64,000 nt of DNA from an uncultured Pelagibacteraceae bacterium (GTDB lineage: Bacteria > Pseudomonadota > Alphaproteobacteria > Pelagibacterales > Pelagibacteraceae). The position numbers and the translations under genes are program-made. Below, one piece after another: positions 18,259-27,128 of the stretch; the stretch's first letter is position 1, and the number at the start of each line of letters is the position of its first letter. The notes under the pieces were generated by a model that saw only the letters and a list, made by a program, of their open reading frames with translations, was not told the origin of the DNA and searched no databases. The stretch is from the NCBI GenBank assembly GCA_902590915.1, contig CACIYQ010000003.1, positions 1 to 64,000 of the forward strand, read 5' to 3'.

Positions 18259-19810
18259 CCAAAATCTAGATAAAATCTTGATTGTAGATTTTGGTTCTCA
18301 ATTTACGCAGTTAATAGCTCGTAGAATAAGAGAGCTAGGTGTTTATTCAGAAATTGTAAGTCACAAAAAAATTAGGATTAGGAATATCAATAAAAGTGTG
18401 AGAGGAATAATTTTATCTGGAGGTCCGTTAAATGTATACCAAATTAACAAATATTCGTTTAATAAGAAAATATTAGATCTTAATCTTCCAATTTTGGGAA
18501 TTTGTTTTGGTCATCAAATACTTTCTAAATTAAATGGTGGCAAAGTTAAACAATCAAAACATAGAGAATTTGGTTTGGCTAACATTTATAAAAAGCATGA
18601 AAGTCTTTTAACGAAAAATTTTTTTGGGGTTAAAAAAATAAAAAAAGTCTGGATGAGTCACGCAGATCAAGTATCTAAGCTACCTCTAAATTTTAAGGTT
18701 GTTGCATCTAGCACAAATTCTAAATTTGCAATCGTTGAAAATAAAACCAAAAATTTTTTTGGCATCCAGTTTCATCCTGAAGTAACTCATACTGAAAATG
18801 GAAAAAAATTGATAAGTAATTTCATTTTTTTAATATGTAAAATAAGAAGAAATTGGTCTTCTAAAGATCAAAAGTTAAAATTAATTAAAGAAGTACAATC
18901 GCAAGTTGGAACTAACAAGGTCATTTGTGCATTATCAGGAGGCGTGGATAGTAGTGTAGTTACTCAATTATTAAATAAAGCAATAGGGAAAAAATTATAT
19001 TGTATTTTTGTTAATACGGGACTGCTTAGAAAAAATGAGGAAATACAAGTTATTAAGACTTTTAAGAAACGATTAAAAATTAATTTAATTTATGTAAATG
19101 CAGAGAAAGAATTTTTATCAAAATTAAAAAATGTTTCTGAACCAGAAAAAAAAAGAAAAATAATTGGAAATCTATTTATTAAAATATTTGAACGTTATGC
19201 AAAAAAAATCAAGAATGTAAGTTTTTTGGCACAAGGAACGCTTTATCCTGATTTGATTGAAAGTAAATCAGTTACTGGTAGTCAAACCTCAAAAATTAAA
19301 TCACATCATAATGTTGGTGGTTTACCAAAAAAAATGAACTTAAAACTTGTTGAGCCATTAAAGTTTTTATTTAAAGATGAAGTTAGAAAATTAGGTTTAG
19401 AATTAAAATTAAGCAAAGAGATTATATCAAGGCACCCTTTTCCAGGCCCTGGTCTGGCAATTAGAATGCCTGGAATTATTACTAATGAGAAAATAAAAAT
19501 TTTAAAAGAGGCTGATTATTATTTTATACAAGCATTAAAAGATCATGGTTTATATCACAAAATTTGGCAAGCATATGCTGCTCTTTTACCTGTCAAAACC
19601 GTAGGTGTGATGGGTGATAATAGAACTTATGAATACCTCTGCCTCTTAAGAGCAATTACCTCTGAAGATGGTATGACAGCTGATTTCTTTGAATTTAAAA
19701 AATCTTTCTTGCAAACTATTTCTAATAAAATAGTTAATAGCATAAGAGGCATAAATAGAGTTGTTTATGACGTTACCTCAAAACCCCCAAGTACTATTGA
19801 ATTAGAGTAG
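18248..19810 (+). CDS. guaA: GMP synthase (glutamine-hydrolysing)
   Basis: Converts XMP to GMP with ATP and glutamine; 520 residues, full length. The N-terminal class I glutamine amidotransferase has GICFGHQ (nucleophile Cys86) and [11 protein letters not shown] (His-x-Glu). The ATP-pyrophosphatase domain has the P-loop [11 protein letters not shown] near 228-238, and the dimerisation tail is [12 protein letters not shown] ... [11 protein letters not shown]. Its ATG lies inside the end of the TPR gene. With guaB 0.4 kb upstream it completes the IMP to GMP branch. Confidence 0.97.
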   Translation: MSLDQNLDKILIVDFGSQFTQLIARRIRELGVYSEIVSHKKIRIRNINKSVRGIILSGGPLNVYQINKYSFNKKILDLNLPILGICFGHQILSKLNGGKVKQSKHREFGLANIYKKHESLLTKNFFGVKKIKKVWMSHADQVSKLPLNFKVVASSTNSKFAIVENKTKNFFGIQFHPEVTHTENGKKLISNFIFLICKIRRNWSSKDQKLKLIKEVQSQVGTNKVICALSGGVDSSVVTQLLNKAIGKKLYCIFVNTGLLRKNEEIQVIKTFKKRLKINLIYVNAEKEFLSKLKNVSEPEKKRKIIGNLFIKIFERYAKKIKNVSFLAQGTLYPDLIESKSVTGSQTSKIKSHHNVGGLPKKMNLKLVEPLKFLFKDEVRKLGLELKLSKEIISRHPFPGPGLAIRMPGIITNEKIKILKEADYYFIQALKDHGLYHKIWQAYAALLPVKTVGVMGDNRTYEYLCLLRAITSEDGMTADFFEFKKSFLQTISNKIVNSIRGINRVVYDVTSKPPSTIELE

Positions 19811-19832
19811 TTTTGAACTATAAAGTAGACAT

Positions 19833-20252
19833 ATGAAATATTTACACACAATGATTAGAATTAAGAATGTGGAGGAGTCTTTAAAATTTTTCTGTGAAGG
19901 TCTTGGGCTTAAGGAAACAAGAAGAATGGAAGATGAAAAGGGGAGATATACACTTATTTTTCTTGCTGCACCAAATGACGATAAAGCAGAAATTGAATTA
20001 ACTTATAATTGGGATGGAGACGAACTGGGAGAGGGTTCAAGAAATTTTGGTCATCTCGCTTATCGTGTAGATAACATTTATGAAACTTGCAAAAGATTAA
20101 TGGATATGGGTTATACTATCAATAGACCTCCAAGGGATGGTCATATGGCATTTGTCAGGTCACCTGATAAAATTTCTATTGAAATCCTCCAGGAAGGAAA
20201 CCTAGAGCCTAAAGAACCTTGGGTTTCTATGGAGAATTCTGGCTCTTGGTAA
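19833..20252 (+). CDS. gloA: Lactoylglutathione lyase (glyoxalase I)
   Basis: A 139-residue vicinal-oxygen-chelate protein that isomerises the methylglyoxal-glutathione hemithioacetal to S-lactoylglutathione. The metal ligands of the family can be placed: His5 in KYLHTMIR, Glu55 in AEIELTYNW, His74 in NFGHLAYRVD and Glu117 in ISIEIL. NVEESLKFFCEGLGLKETRR is typical. It lies 22 bases after guaA and 4 bases before panB, so all probably share a transcript. No glyoxalase II gene is in the window. Confidence 0.93.
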   Translation: MKYLHTMIRIKNVEESLKFFCEGLGLKETRRMEDEKGRYTLIFLAAPNDDKAEIELTYNWDGDELGEGSRNFGHLAYRVDNIYETCKRLMDMGYTINRPPRDGHMAFVRSPDKISIEILQEGNLEPKEPWVSMENSGSW

Positions 20253-20256
20253 GCCA

Positions 20257-21030
20257 ATGCATAAAAAAATATTATCTATAATTAAAAAAAAAAACAAATC
20301 CAAAATAGTAAGTTTATCTGCTTATTCTAAAAATGTTGTAGAAATTTTAGATAACCACTGTGATATAGTCCTTGTTGGTGACTCGCTTGGATCTGTTTTA
20401 TATAATTACAAATCAACACGAGAAGTTTCATTAGATACTATGATAGAACATTCTAAAAGTGTGAGATTGGGTATTAAAAAAAGTTTAATGGTTGTTGATA
20501 TGCCTTATAACACTTATCGAAATTCCAAAGAGGCGCTTAAGAATGCAAAAAAAGTAATATTAAAAACTAAATGTGATGCAGTAAAATTAGAGGGTGGAAA
20601 AAAAATTTCTGCAATTATTAAAACATTAGTAAAAAATAATATTCCTGTTATGGGTCATTTGGGACTTCTTCCTCAGTCAGCTAAGAATTTTAAGTTTAAA
20701 GGTAAAAAAAATTATGAAAGAGAAAAAATTTTAAAAGAAGCAAAATTACTTGAAACCGCTGGGGTTTTTTCAATGGTACTAGAATGCATAGAAAGCTCAC
20801 TAGCAAAAACCATCACAAAAAATATAAAAATCCCAACAATTGGCATAGGAGCATCAAATAATTGTGATGGGCAAATTTTAGTTTTGGATGACCTTATTGG
20901 GTTAAATCCTATTAATGTAAGATTTGTTAAAAAATACGCAAACATTAGAAAAGATATTTCCAAAGCTGTTCTAAATTATGCTAGAGAAGTGAAAAGTAAG
21001 AAATTTCCACTAAAAAAACACTCTTACTAA
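20257..21030 (+). CDS. panB: 3-methyl-2-oxobutanoate hydroxymethyltransferase
   Basis: First committed enzyme of pantothenate synthesis, adding a hydroxymethyl group from methylene-THF to ketoisovalerate. The 257 residues carry VLVGDSLGSVLYNY (metal site), VVDMPYNTY, DAVKLEGG, GHLGLLPQS and GIGASNNCDGQILVLDDLIG, all PanB signatures. No panC or panE is in the window, so pathway completeness cannot be judged here. Cultured SAR11 strains are reported to need vitamin supplements. Its stop is adjacent to the convergent TerC gene with no spacer. Confidence 0.93.
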   Translation: MHKKILSIIKKKNKSKIVSLSAYSKNVVEILDNHCDIVLVGDSLGSVLYNYKSTREVSLDTMIEHSKSVRLGIKKSLMVVDMPYNTYRNSKEALKNAKKVILKTKCDAVKLEGGKKISAIIKTLVKNNIPVMGHLGLLPQSAKNFKFKGKKNYEREKILKEAKLLETAGVFSMVLECIESSLAKTITKNIKIPTIGIGASNNCDGQILVLDDLIGLNPINVRFVKKYANIRKDISKAVLNYAREVKSKKFPLKKHSY

Positions 21031-21645
21031 TTAAAAGTATTTCTTAAATTCTTCGTTAATATTTAGTATTTCTAAATCAACTAATCCACCTATAATTAAT
21101 TGAAGACCAACAATTAAAATGAATACTAAACCTACGTAAGCAATCCAGATATGTTGTTGTATATATTTTGCCATATAAGTTGCTAAAGCACCTGTTAAAA
21201 CAACAGATAAAACTAAACCAAAAATCATAAAACCAAAATACCCTTTTGCTGCACCAACGACACCAATGACGTTATCAAAACTAATTGTGATATCAGCAAA
21301 TAAAACCTTATAAACACTCTTAATAAAAGATGGTTCTTTTGATTTCTTGGTAGGAGATTTTTTAACTTTTTTAATTTCAACTAAATCTTTTCTTAAATCA
21401 TTAACGATCCATATTAATAAAAGTCCTCCTAAAATTTTAATAAAATAAAATTTAAATAAGTAGGTAGCAAAGACAGCAAAAATAACTTTAAAAACTAAAG
21501 CACCTGCAACACCCCACAAAATAATTTTTTTTCGATTTTTAGGTACAAAATTTGCTGCTATAAGTCCAATAATTATAGCATTATCTGCAGCTAAAATTAT
21601 ATCTATAAAAATAATTTGCGTTAAAATTATTAACTGTTCAATCAA
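21031..21645 (-). CDS. TerC-family integral membrane protein
   Basis: A 204-residue protein with six or seven hydrophobic helices and the TerC motifs: FIDIILAADNAIIIGLIA near residues 12-29, and ADITISFDNVIGVVGAAKG in the second half. The paired acidic DN residues in membrane helices are thought to handle metal ions. Family members are linked to tellurium resistance, manganese export and metalation of exported proteins. This short form (YjbE-like) has no assigned substrate. It follows the exported TPR gene by 2 bases on the minus strand, in one unit with pxpA. Confidence 0.85.
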   Translation of the reverse strand: MIEQLIILTQIIFIDIILAADNAIIIGLIAANFVPKNRKKIILWGVAGALVFKVIFAVFATYLFKFYFIKILGGLLLIWIVNDLRKDLVEIKKVKKSPTKKSKEPSFIKSVYKVLFADITISFDNVIGVVGAAKGYFGFMIFGLVLSVVLTGALATYMAKYIQQHIWIAYVGLVFILIVGLQLIIGGLVDLEILNINEEFKKYF

Positions 21646-21647
21646 AA

Positions 21648-22136
21648 TTAATAATATTTAGATTTTTTTGTACCATCTATGACAGCTTTTAACTCATTAT
21701 ATTCGTCACAGCTACAAGTTTCTAAAATTTTTAATCTTTCTTTTGCTAAATCTAATCTATTAGTGGCAACATATAACTCACCCAAATATTCATTTATGCC
21801 AACATGTTTTGGATTTATTTCTAGTCCTAAAAGGTAATATTTTTCACCATTTTCAAAATCACCAAGTTTTCTGGTGGTAAAACCTAAGTAGTTAAGAGTA
21901 TCTGGTTGGTTAGGTTTTTTGTTGTTGGATTTAATTAATAGCTTTTGTGCTTTTTCATATTTTTTATTGGCCTTTTCAGTTTTACCTTTTTTTTCTAATT
22001 TTTTTGCAGACTTAATTAGTACTACTGCCTGATCATAATTCGATTTGACTTTAGAGCTGTTATCATCTGATCCAGCTGAAAAAGATTTTGTTGTAAAAAG
22101 TAAGAATAATAAAATAATAATATAATTTTTAATCAT
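21648..22136 (-). CDS. Exported TPR-repeat protein
   Basis: A 162-residue protein with a signal peptide (KNYIIILLFLLFTTKSFSAGS), a lysine-rich helical linker, and tetratricopeptide units PDTLNYLGFTTRKLGDFENGEKYYLLGLEINP and GINEYLGELYVATNRLDLAKERL. Two cysteines in ETCSCDEYNELKAVIDG near the end could form a disulphide. Such DUF-like TPR proteins are common in alphaproteobacteria, with no defined role. The start overlaps the pxpA stop (TAATG). Confidence 0.72.
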   Translation of the reverse strand: MIKNYIIILLFLLFTTKSFSAGSDDNSSKVKSNYDQAVVLIKSAKKLEKKGKTEKANKKYEKAQKLLIKSNNKKPNQPDTLNYLGFTTRKLGDFENGEKYYLLGLEINPKHVGINEYLGELYVATNRLDLAKERLKILETCSCDEYNELKAVIDGTKKSKYY

Positions 22137-22909
22137 TAGCTAAATTTTTTCATTTTTGTTAAAGGTTTTAATTCAAATTTATTTTCTACCAATAATTCTT
22201 TAATTGCAATTGCAGTTGAAAGAGAACTATCATTATCCCCATGTACACAGATAGAGTCTATTTCGCAAGGAATTTGTTTACCACTGTGACAATTGATTGA
22301 CTGATTTTGAACCATACTCAAAACATGTTTTTTAGCTTGAGATGGATTAGTAATTAAAGCATGAGGTAATTTTCTTGAAACAAGGTTACCTTCATCATCA
22401 TATGTTCTATCAGCAAATATTTCACAAGCTATCTTCATATCTATTTCTTTTGCAGCAATTTCCATTTTTGAACCTGTTAATACTAAGTAAATTAATTCTT
22501 TATCAATATCATAAATCGTTTTTGCTAGTATCTTTGATAAATCCAAGTCCTCACAAGCCATATTGTTTAATGCACCATGAGGCTTAATATGAGTTACTTT
22601 TTCTCCGTGATTTTCAGCAATTTTTTGTAAAATTTCATACTGTTCAATTATCAATTTTTTAATTTCGCTTTTAGATAAATTCATTCTTTTTCTTCCAAAA
22701 TTTTCTAAATCTTTAAAAGAAGGGTGAGCTCCAATACTTACTCCATTTTTTTTTGATATTTGAACAACCTCACTCATAGTTTGATCGTCACCAGCATGAT
22801 AACCACATGCAACACTGGCAGAATTAACAATTGCTAGTAAATCAGGGTCGTTTCTATTTGAATGATGGACTGATTTTTCACCTAAATCACAATTTATATT
22901 TATTTCCAT
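22136..22909 (-). CDS. pxpA: 5-oxoprolinase subunit A (LamB/YcsF family)
   Basis: A 257-residue LamB/YcsF-family protein: INCDLGEKSVHHSNRNDPDLLAIVNSASVACGYHAGD at the start, THIKPHGALNNMAC and FADRTYDDEGNLVSR later, and ICVHGDN near the end. PxpA works with PxpB and PxpC to hydrolyse 5-oxoproline to glutamate with ATP. PxpB and PxpC are encoded here too, but 24 kb away at 46.6-48.2 kb and on the other strand. It begins the minus-strand unit pxpA-TPR-terC. Confidence 0.92.
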   Translation of the reverse strand: MEININCDLGEKSVHHSNRNDPDLLAIVNSASVACGYHAGDDQTMSEVVQISKKNGVSIGAHPSFKDLENFGRKRMNLSKSEIKKLIIEQYEILQKIAENHGEKVTHIKPHGALNNMACEDLDLSKILAKTIYDIDKELIYLVLTGSKMEIAAKEIDMKIACEIFADRTYDDEGNLVSRKLPHALITNPSQAKKHVLSMVQNQSINCHSGKQIPCEIDSICVHGDNDSSLSTAIAIKELLVENKFELKPLTKMKKFS

Positions 22910-22990
22910 ATTTTAAAAATTATAGCACAAAGTTATAAAAAATATAAATAACTATATTTAATTTAACAAAACTTTTTTATTATAAAATAT

Positions 22991-24241
22991 ATGAATGAAA
23001 TAAATATTTCTGAGGCAGTCAAAATCCTTAGATCTAAAAATAAAAATATTGCTTTTATAGATGTTAGAAAAAGAGAAAAATATGTTCAAGGCTTTGCATT
23101 TGGTTCGATTAATTGTGAGGTTGCAAAACTCAATGAAAATATAATTGATTTGGTCCCTAACAATAAAACTATAATTTTATTAATTGGAATTGGAAATGAC
23201 ACTAATAAAAAAAAAATTTTTAAAATACTTAATAAATTTAACTTTAAAAGTTATTTTACAATTGAAGGAGACTATAGGACATGGATTAAAAATAAATTAC
23301 CATTTTGGAAAGGAGAATATACCTTTTCTAAGGCTTTTGGCGAATGGGTAGAGAAGTCGTCAAAAATAAAAAACATTTTTCCAAATGATTTAAAAAAAAT
23401 TCACAAAACAAATAATTTTTTTCAAATTGATACACGGCCTAAGATTGAATTTGAAAAATTTAGTCTCCCTTTTTCACATCATTGCTCAGGTGGAGAATTA
23501 CCAATTTTTCTAAATAATAATTTGAATATTAACAAAACTTATATAGTTCATTGTGCAGGTCGGACTCGAAGTATAATAGCCTATCAAACTTTAAAAGATT
23601 TTAATTTCAAAAATAAAAAATATGTTTTAAATGGTGGTACTCAAAACTGGGTTTTATCAGGAAATAAAAGAGTTTATAATAATAAATCTCAGCTTAAAAA
23701 AGTAAAAATTAATTTAGATAAAGACTTAAAATTATCTAAAGAAATCTCTAAAAAATTTAAAATACCTAAAACTACTAAAATTGTTCATGATTCAAATAAT
23801 TACTTTTTTCAAATAAATTCTGAAATAAAGAATTTTAAAAATATTAAGGGATGGAGGAACTTGCACGCAACAACTTTGATACAAAACACAGACAAATTTA
23901 TTGCATCTACCTTGTCAAAAATCTTTGTATATTCTTTTGTTCCTTCCTCATCATTATTTTCAGTAATTTGGTTAAGACGTATGGGTTTTAATGCAATTTG
24001 GCAGGTTAAAAAACCAAGATCTATGAATAAAAAGTATCAAACAAACAAAATTGACCCCACATATTTCTTCCCCAAAAGGCATCTTGGAAATAAACATCAT
24101 TCAAGAGGATATTTAAATTGGGAGCACTCACTGATACCTATAATTAATAAATGGGGATGTCGATACCCTTGGATTTCAGCGAATAGTTTTAATCTAAAAA
24201 ATCCTGAGCATATTATTTATAAAGTTTATAGAAACTTTTAA
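22991..24241 (+). CDS. Multi-domain rhodanese (sulfurtransferase-like) protein
   Basis: A 416-residue protein with at least two rhodanese domains. Domain 1 (about 5-110) has IAFIDVRKREKYVQGFAFGS, but the catalytic-loop cysteine is missing (ILLIGIGND). Domain 2 (about 128-220) has FFQIDTRPKIEFEKF and an active loop VHCAGRTRS with Cys188, then LNGGTQNWVLSG. A third, more diverged part (about 255-385) ends with SLFSVIWLRRMGFNAIWQV, like the closing helix/strand of a rhodanese. Only domain 2 looks active; the others may be regulatory. Its stop overlaps the end of the convergent TSUP gene by 4 bases. Confidence 0.78.
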   Translation: MNEINISEAVKILRSKNKNIAFIDVRKREKYVQGFAFGSINCEVAKLNENIIDLVPNNKTIILLIGIGNDTNKKKIFKILNKFNFKSYFTIEGDYRTWIKNKLPFWKGEYTFSKAFGEWVEKSSKIKNIFPNDLKKIHKTNNFFQIDTRPKIEFEKFSLPFSHHCSGGELPIFLNNNLNINKTYIVHCAGRTRSIIAYQTLKDFNFKNKKYVLNGGTQNWVLSGNKRVYNNKSQLKKVKINLDKDLKLSKEISKKFKIPKTTKIVHDSNNYFFQINSEIKNFKNIKGWRNLHATTLIQNTDKFIASTLSKIFVYSFVPSSSLFSVIWLRRMGFNAIWQVKKPRSMNKKYQTNKIDPTYFFPKRHLGNKHHSRGYLNWEHSLIPIINKWGCRYPWISANSFNLKNPEHIIYKVYRNF

Positions 24242-25011
24242 AAAGTTAAGGCTTTATAAATCATTGCACTACCACCTATAACTACGCAGACCTCAATAAT
24301 AATTGTGTGCATTTTAACACCTAACTTATCTGCTATTTTCTTTGCTGTATAAGATCCAAATATAGCAACAATACCAATCAATGAACCTACGTATAGCGCA
24401 TCAAGGTTCAGTAATCCCAAATTCCAATACGATATGAGGCGTATTATTACATTTATAAGTGTTATAAATGAGTCGGTTCCTATAATTTGAGGTCCTACTA
24501 ATCCATTTGCAGCTAGGGCTGTTAGTAAAACAGAACCTGGCCCTAGTATTACACCACTTATTGTTCCATAAAATACAGCCATTACTCCTAATCCAACCCA
24601 ACCAATAGTAAGATTAATTTTCTTAAATACTCTTCTTAGAATTACAATGAAAGCTAACCCAAACCCCAAACAGAAATATAAAGTTTTTTCAGACACCGAT
24701 GCATAGAAATTTGTACCTACAATCAAGAATGGGGTAGAAATTATCGCAAAGTAAATACCTTTTTTCCAAAATATATTTTTTCGGTAATAATACATTCTCG
24801 ATACATTAGAAAACAAAACAAACACTGACATTAAAGGTACTAATAATTTTACAGGTATAAAAGGTGACACTAATAAACCAAGGGTCATACCTCCTCCATA
24901 TCCAGATATTCCTGAGACAACAGATGCAAAAAAAGCAGTTAATATTAATATTGTAAGCTCAATTATTCCAAGACTTGCAAATAACGCACCTATGTCGAAA
25001 TCAGTTTCCAT
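24238..25011 (-). CDS. TSUP (TauE/SafE) family membrane exporter 1
   Basis: A 257-residue protein with about eight hydrophobic helices and the TSUP glycine pattern FFASVVSGISGYGGGMTLGLLVSPFIP in the first repeat, then ISGVILGPGSVLLTALAANG in the second. TSUP proteins move sulfite, sulfonates or small organic anions across the inner membrane. It is the last gene of the minus-strand operon tctC-tctB-tctA-SDR-PrpD-TSUP, so it may release a product or counter-ion of that pathway. The true substrate is not visible. Confidence 0.82.
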   Translation of the reverse strand: METDFDIGALFASLGIIELTILILTAFFASVVSGISGYGGGMTLGLLVSPFIPVKLLVPLMSVFVLFSNVSRMYYYRKNIFWKKGIYFAIISTPFLIVGTNFYASVSEKTLYFCLGFGLAFIVILRRVFKKINLTIGWVGLGVMAVFYGTISGVILGPGSVLLTALAANGLVGPQIIGTDSFITLINVIIRLISYWNLGLLNLDALYVGSLIGIVAIFGSYTAKKIADKLGVKMHTIIIEVCVVIGGSAMIYKALTF

Positions 25012-25017
25012 TAGAGA

Positions 25018-26367
25018 TTAAAAATTTATTTTAGAAAAATCTGGTTTAGTAAATAGGGTTTCAATGAAATTATTTAAATTTTTTTTATTTTCTTCTGAAA
25101 TTTTAGAATAATTTAAATTAGCATTGTACTTTTTATCAATATCATCTTTAGTTAATGGCTCCTTAATGCCTCCTCTAAAGCAAGGTTGATGCTCAGTAAA
25201 TTCATTTTCTGAAGTTTTACAAATTAATGTTCCAGTATAATTTTTTGGATATTCATTATTTGGATCTATTTCATAATTGACTTTACTAGCTAAATTTAAA
25301 ATTTCTTTATCATTAATACTTTTTTCATTGAATTCGTTTAAACCTGCATCTCCCCTAACAAATCCTACTGCAACACAATAGGGTACAGAAAATTTAGCTG
25401 AATATGGTGTTGATGGTTTCTTTTTCTCTTTCAAGGGTTCCCATAATCTGTGGACAGTACCTTCCCCAACTTTTGCAGTAATAGATGAAATATTATTTAA
25501 ATTTTTGATTTTTTTTCTAATCTTAATTGCACAATCAACAAAAGGTTGTGCCATTGTTCCGCAGGCAAAGGGTTTAAAAGCTAGATTTTGATTTTCCCAC
25601 CTTTTACCTAATCCATCAGTTAAATGAGAATAATCTCTTTCAATTTCTTTTAAAGCAAATGCTTCAAAGAAACCATGCTCACCCTCAAATACAGTCCTTG
25701 GCCCATAAAAACCAGATTTTGCAATCAGTGCCGCATTCATTCCAGAATTTGCTGACCAACCTGGATGAACTCTTTTTGTCCATGACCCTTCTGCAAGATA
25801 TTCAATAATGCCTGAGGTAAAGCTACCTGCTATACCTAAAGCTGAAACCATTTGCTTTTCTGTTAAATCCAATACTGATGATAAACCTGCAGCAACACCA
25901 AACGTTCCACAAACAGCAGTTGGATGAAAAGATTGTTTATGCATCGCTGTTGGCGCAACTAAAGCTAACCTACAAATTAACTCTGATCCAACAGCTAGTC
26001 CCTTTAAAATTTGATCACCATCAAGATTAAATTTCTGAGCTGCTGAAAGCATCGCTGGAATCATTGTGGCCCCTACATGCATTGGATTTCCCTCAAAAGT
26101 ATCATCAAAATCCTCACCATGTGCTGCAGTACCAGCTATTATGGCCGATGAAAATAAGTCAAATCTCTCACTGTGACCTAAAGAAATTAAGTTTCCTGAT
26201 CCTTTATAGGTTTCAACTAAACTTTTTACATAATCCTCATTCCTTGCTGATAAAATAATTCCACAGATATCCTTTAATAAGAATTTTAATGTAAATTGGG
26301 TTTTTTCTGGAATATCTTTTACGTCTAAGCTTTTGCTCCAACTCGAGAATTCTTCTGCAATTGTCAT
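25018..26367 (-). CDS. MmgE/PrpD family protein 1 (decarboxylase/dehydratase type)
   Basis: A 449-residue member of the MmgE/PrpD fold. Members include 2-methylcitrate dehydratase, cis-aconitate decarboxylase and iminodisuccinate epimerase. Active-site patterns are intact: HGEDFDDTFEGNPMHVGA near residues 80-97, KQSFHPTAVCGTFG and TKRVHPGWSANSG. The Lys/His layout (KRVHPGW) is closer to the MmgE/cis-aconitate-decarboxylase-like branch than to classical PrpD. Its start overlaps the SDR gene by 4 bases, within the TctABC operon. The substrate is probably a tricarboxylate or related acid imported by that transporter; this is inference. Confidence 0.83.
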   Translation of the reverse strand: MTIAEEFSSWSKSLDVKDIPEKTQFTLKFLLKDICGIILSARNEDYVKSLVETYKGSGNLISLGHSERFDLFSSAIIAGTAAHGEDFDDTFEGNPMHVGATMIPAMLSAAQKFNLDGDQILKGLAVGSELICRLALVAPTAMHKQSFHPTAVCGTFGVAAGLSSVLDLTEKQMVSALGIAGSFTSGIIEYLAEGSWTKRVHPGWSANSGMNAALIAKSGFYGPRTVFEGEHGFFEAFALKEIERDYSHLTDGLGKRWENQNLAFKPFACGTMAQPFVDCAIKIRKKIKNLNNISSITAKVGEGTVHRLWEPLKEKKKPSTPYSAKFSVPYCVAVGFVRGDAGLNEFNEKSINDKEILNLASKVNYEIDPNNEYPKNYTGTLICKTSENEFTEHQPCFRGGIKEPLTKDDIDKKYNANLNYSKISEENKKNLNNFIETLFTKPDFSKINF

Positions 26368-27128
26368 GGGGTATAAGTACCACCATTTACGTGAAGTGTC
26401 TGTCCATTAATATAACTAGCTTCTTTTTTACAAAGATTAACAATTACCTCAGCAACTTCGTCAGGAGTACCAAATCTTTTCAATACTAGATTAGGGGTTT
26501 GTGGATGGCGCAACCAGTGACCTTTAAGCTTTTTTTCTTTTGAGTCAAAATCCTCAATGAAACCAGGAACTACACAATTACTAGTAATTCCTTTTTCTAA
26601 AAACTCCATACTGATAGCTTTTGTTAACCCAACAAGAGCAGCTTTAGAAGTTACAACATGAGCTCTTTCTTTGGCTCCAATATGTGCAGATAAACCTCCT
26701 ACATTTATAATTCTTCCCCATTTTTGTTTTGTCATATGTCCAATGAGAGCTTGAGCACAAAGAAAGGAAGCATCAACATTTACTGACATCACTTTTTTCC
26801 AGTCTTTATATTTTATCTTTTCAAAATTATCATAAATTCTTAAGCCAGCATTATTGATTAAAATAGATGGAACACCCAATTTCTCTGCTGCAATTTTAAT
26901 TTTTTTAATTGTTTTAATATTGTCAAGATCACCGCTAATAAAATTACTATTTACTTTATATTCTTTGACTAATTTTACAGTTGTCTTTGCATCATTAATG
27001 CTCTTACCACCTGTGTGAATTAAAATATTAAATCCTTGCTCTGCAAGTTTTAATGCGGTCGATCTACCTATTTTTTTGGCACCACCAGTTATAACAACAA
27101 CTTTATTTTTGGTGAATTTTTTATTCAA
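26364..27128 (-). CDS. SDR-family NAD(P) oxidoreductase
   Basis: A 254-residue classical short-chain dehydrogenase. The cofactor loop is TGGAKKIGRSTAL (TGxxxGxG with Lys-Lys) near residues 14-26, NNAG is near 92-95, and the Tyr-x3-Lys position reads HVVTSKAAL. The usual catalytic Tyr is thus replaced (the sequence is RAHVVTSKAALVGL), although the Ser-like GGLSAH and the Lys are present. The C-terminal pattern SYINGQTLHVNGG is typical. The missing Tyr makes normal alcohol oxidation uncertain. It overlaps tctA by 8 bases and PrpD 1 by 4, so it belongs to the tricarboxylate operon. Confidence 0.8.
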   Translation of the reverse strand: MNKKFTKNKVVVITGGAKKIGRSTALKLAEQGFNILIHTGGKSINDAKTTVKLVKEYKVNSNFISGDLDNIKTIKKIKIAAEKLGVPSILINNAGLRIYDNFEKIKYKDWKKVMSVNVDASFLCAQALIGHMTKQKWGRIINVGGLSAHIGAKERAHVVTSKAALVGLTKAISMEFLEKGITSNCVVPGFIEDFDSKEKKLKGHWLRHPQTPNLVLKRFGTPDEVAEVIVNLCKKEASYINGQTLHVNGGTYTP

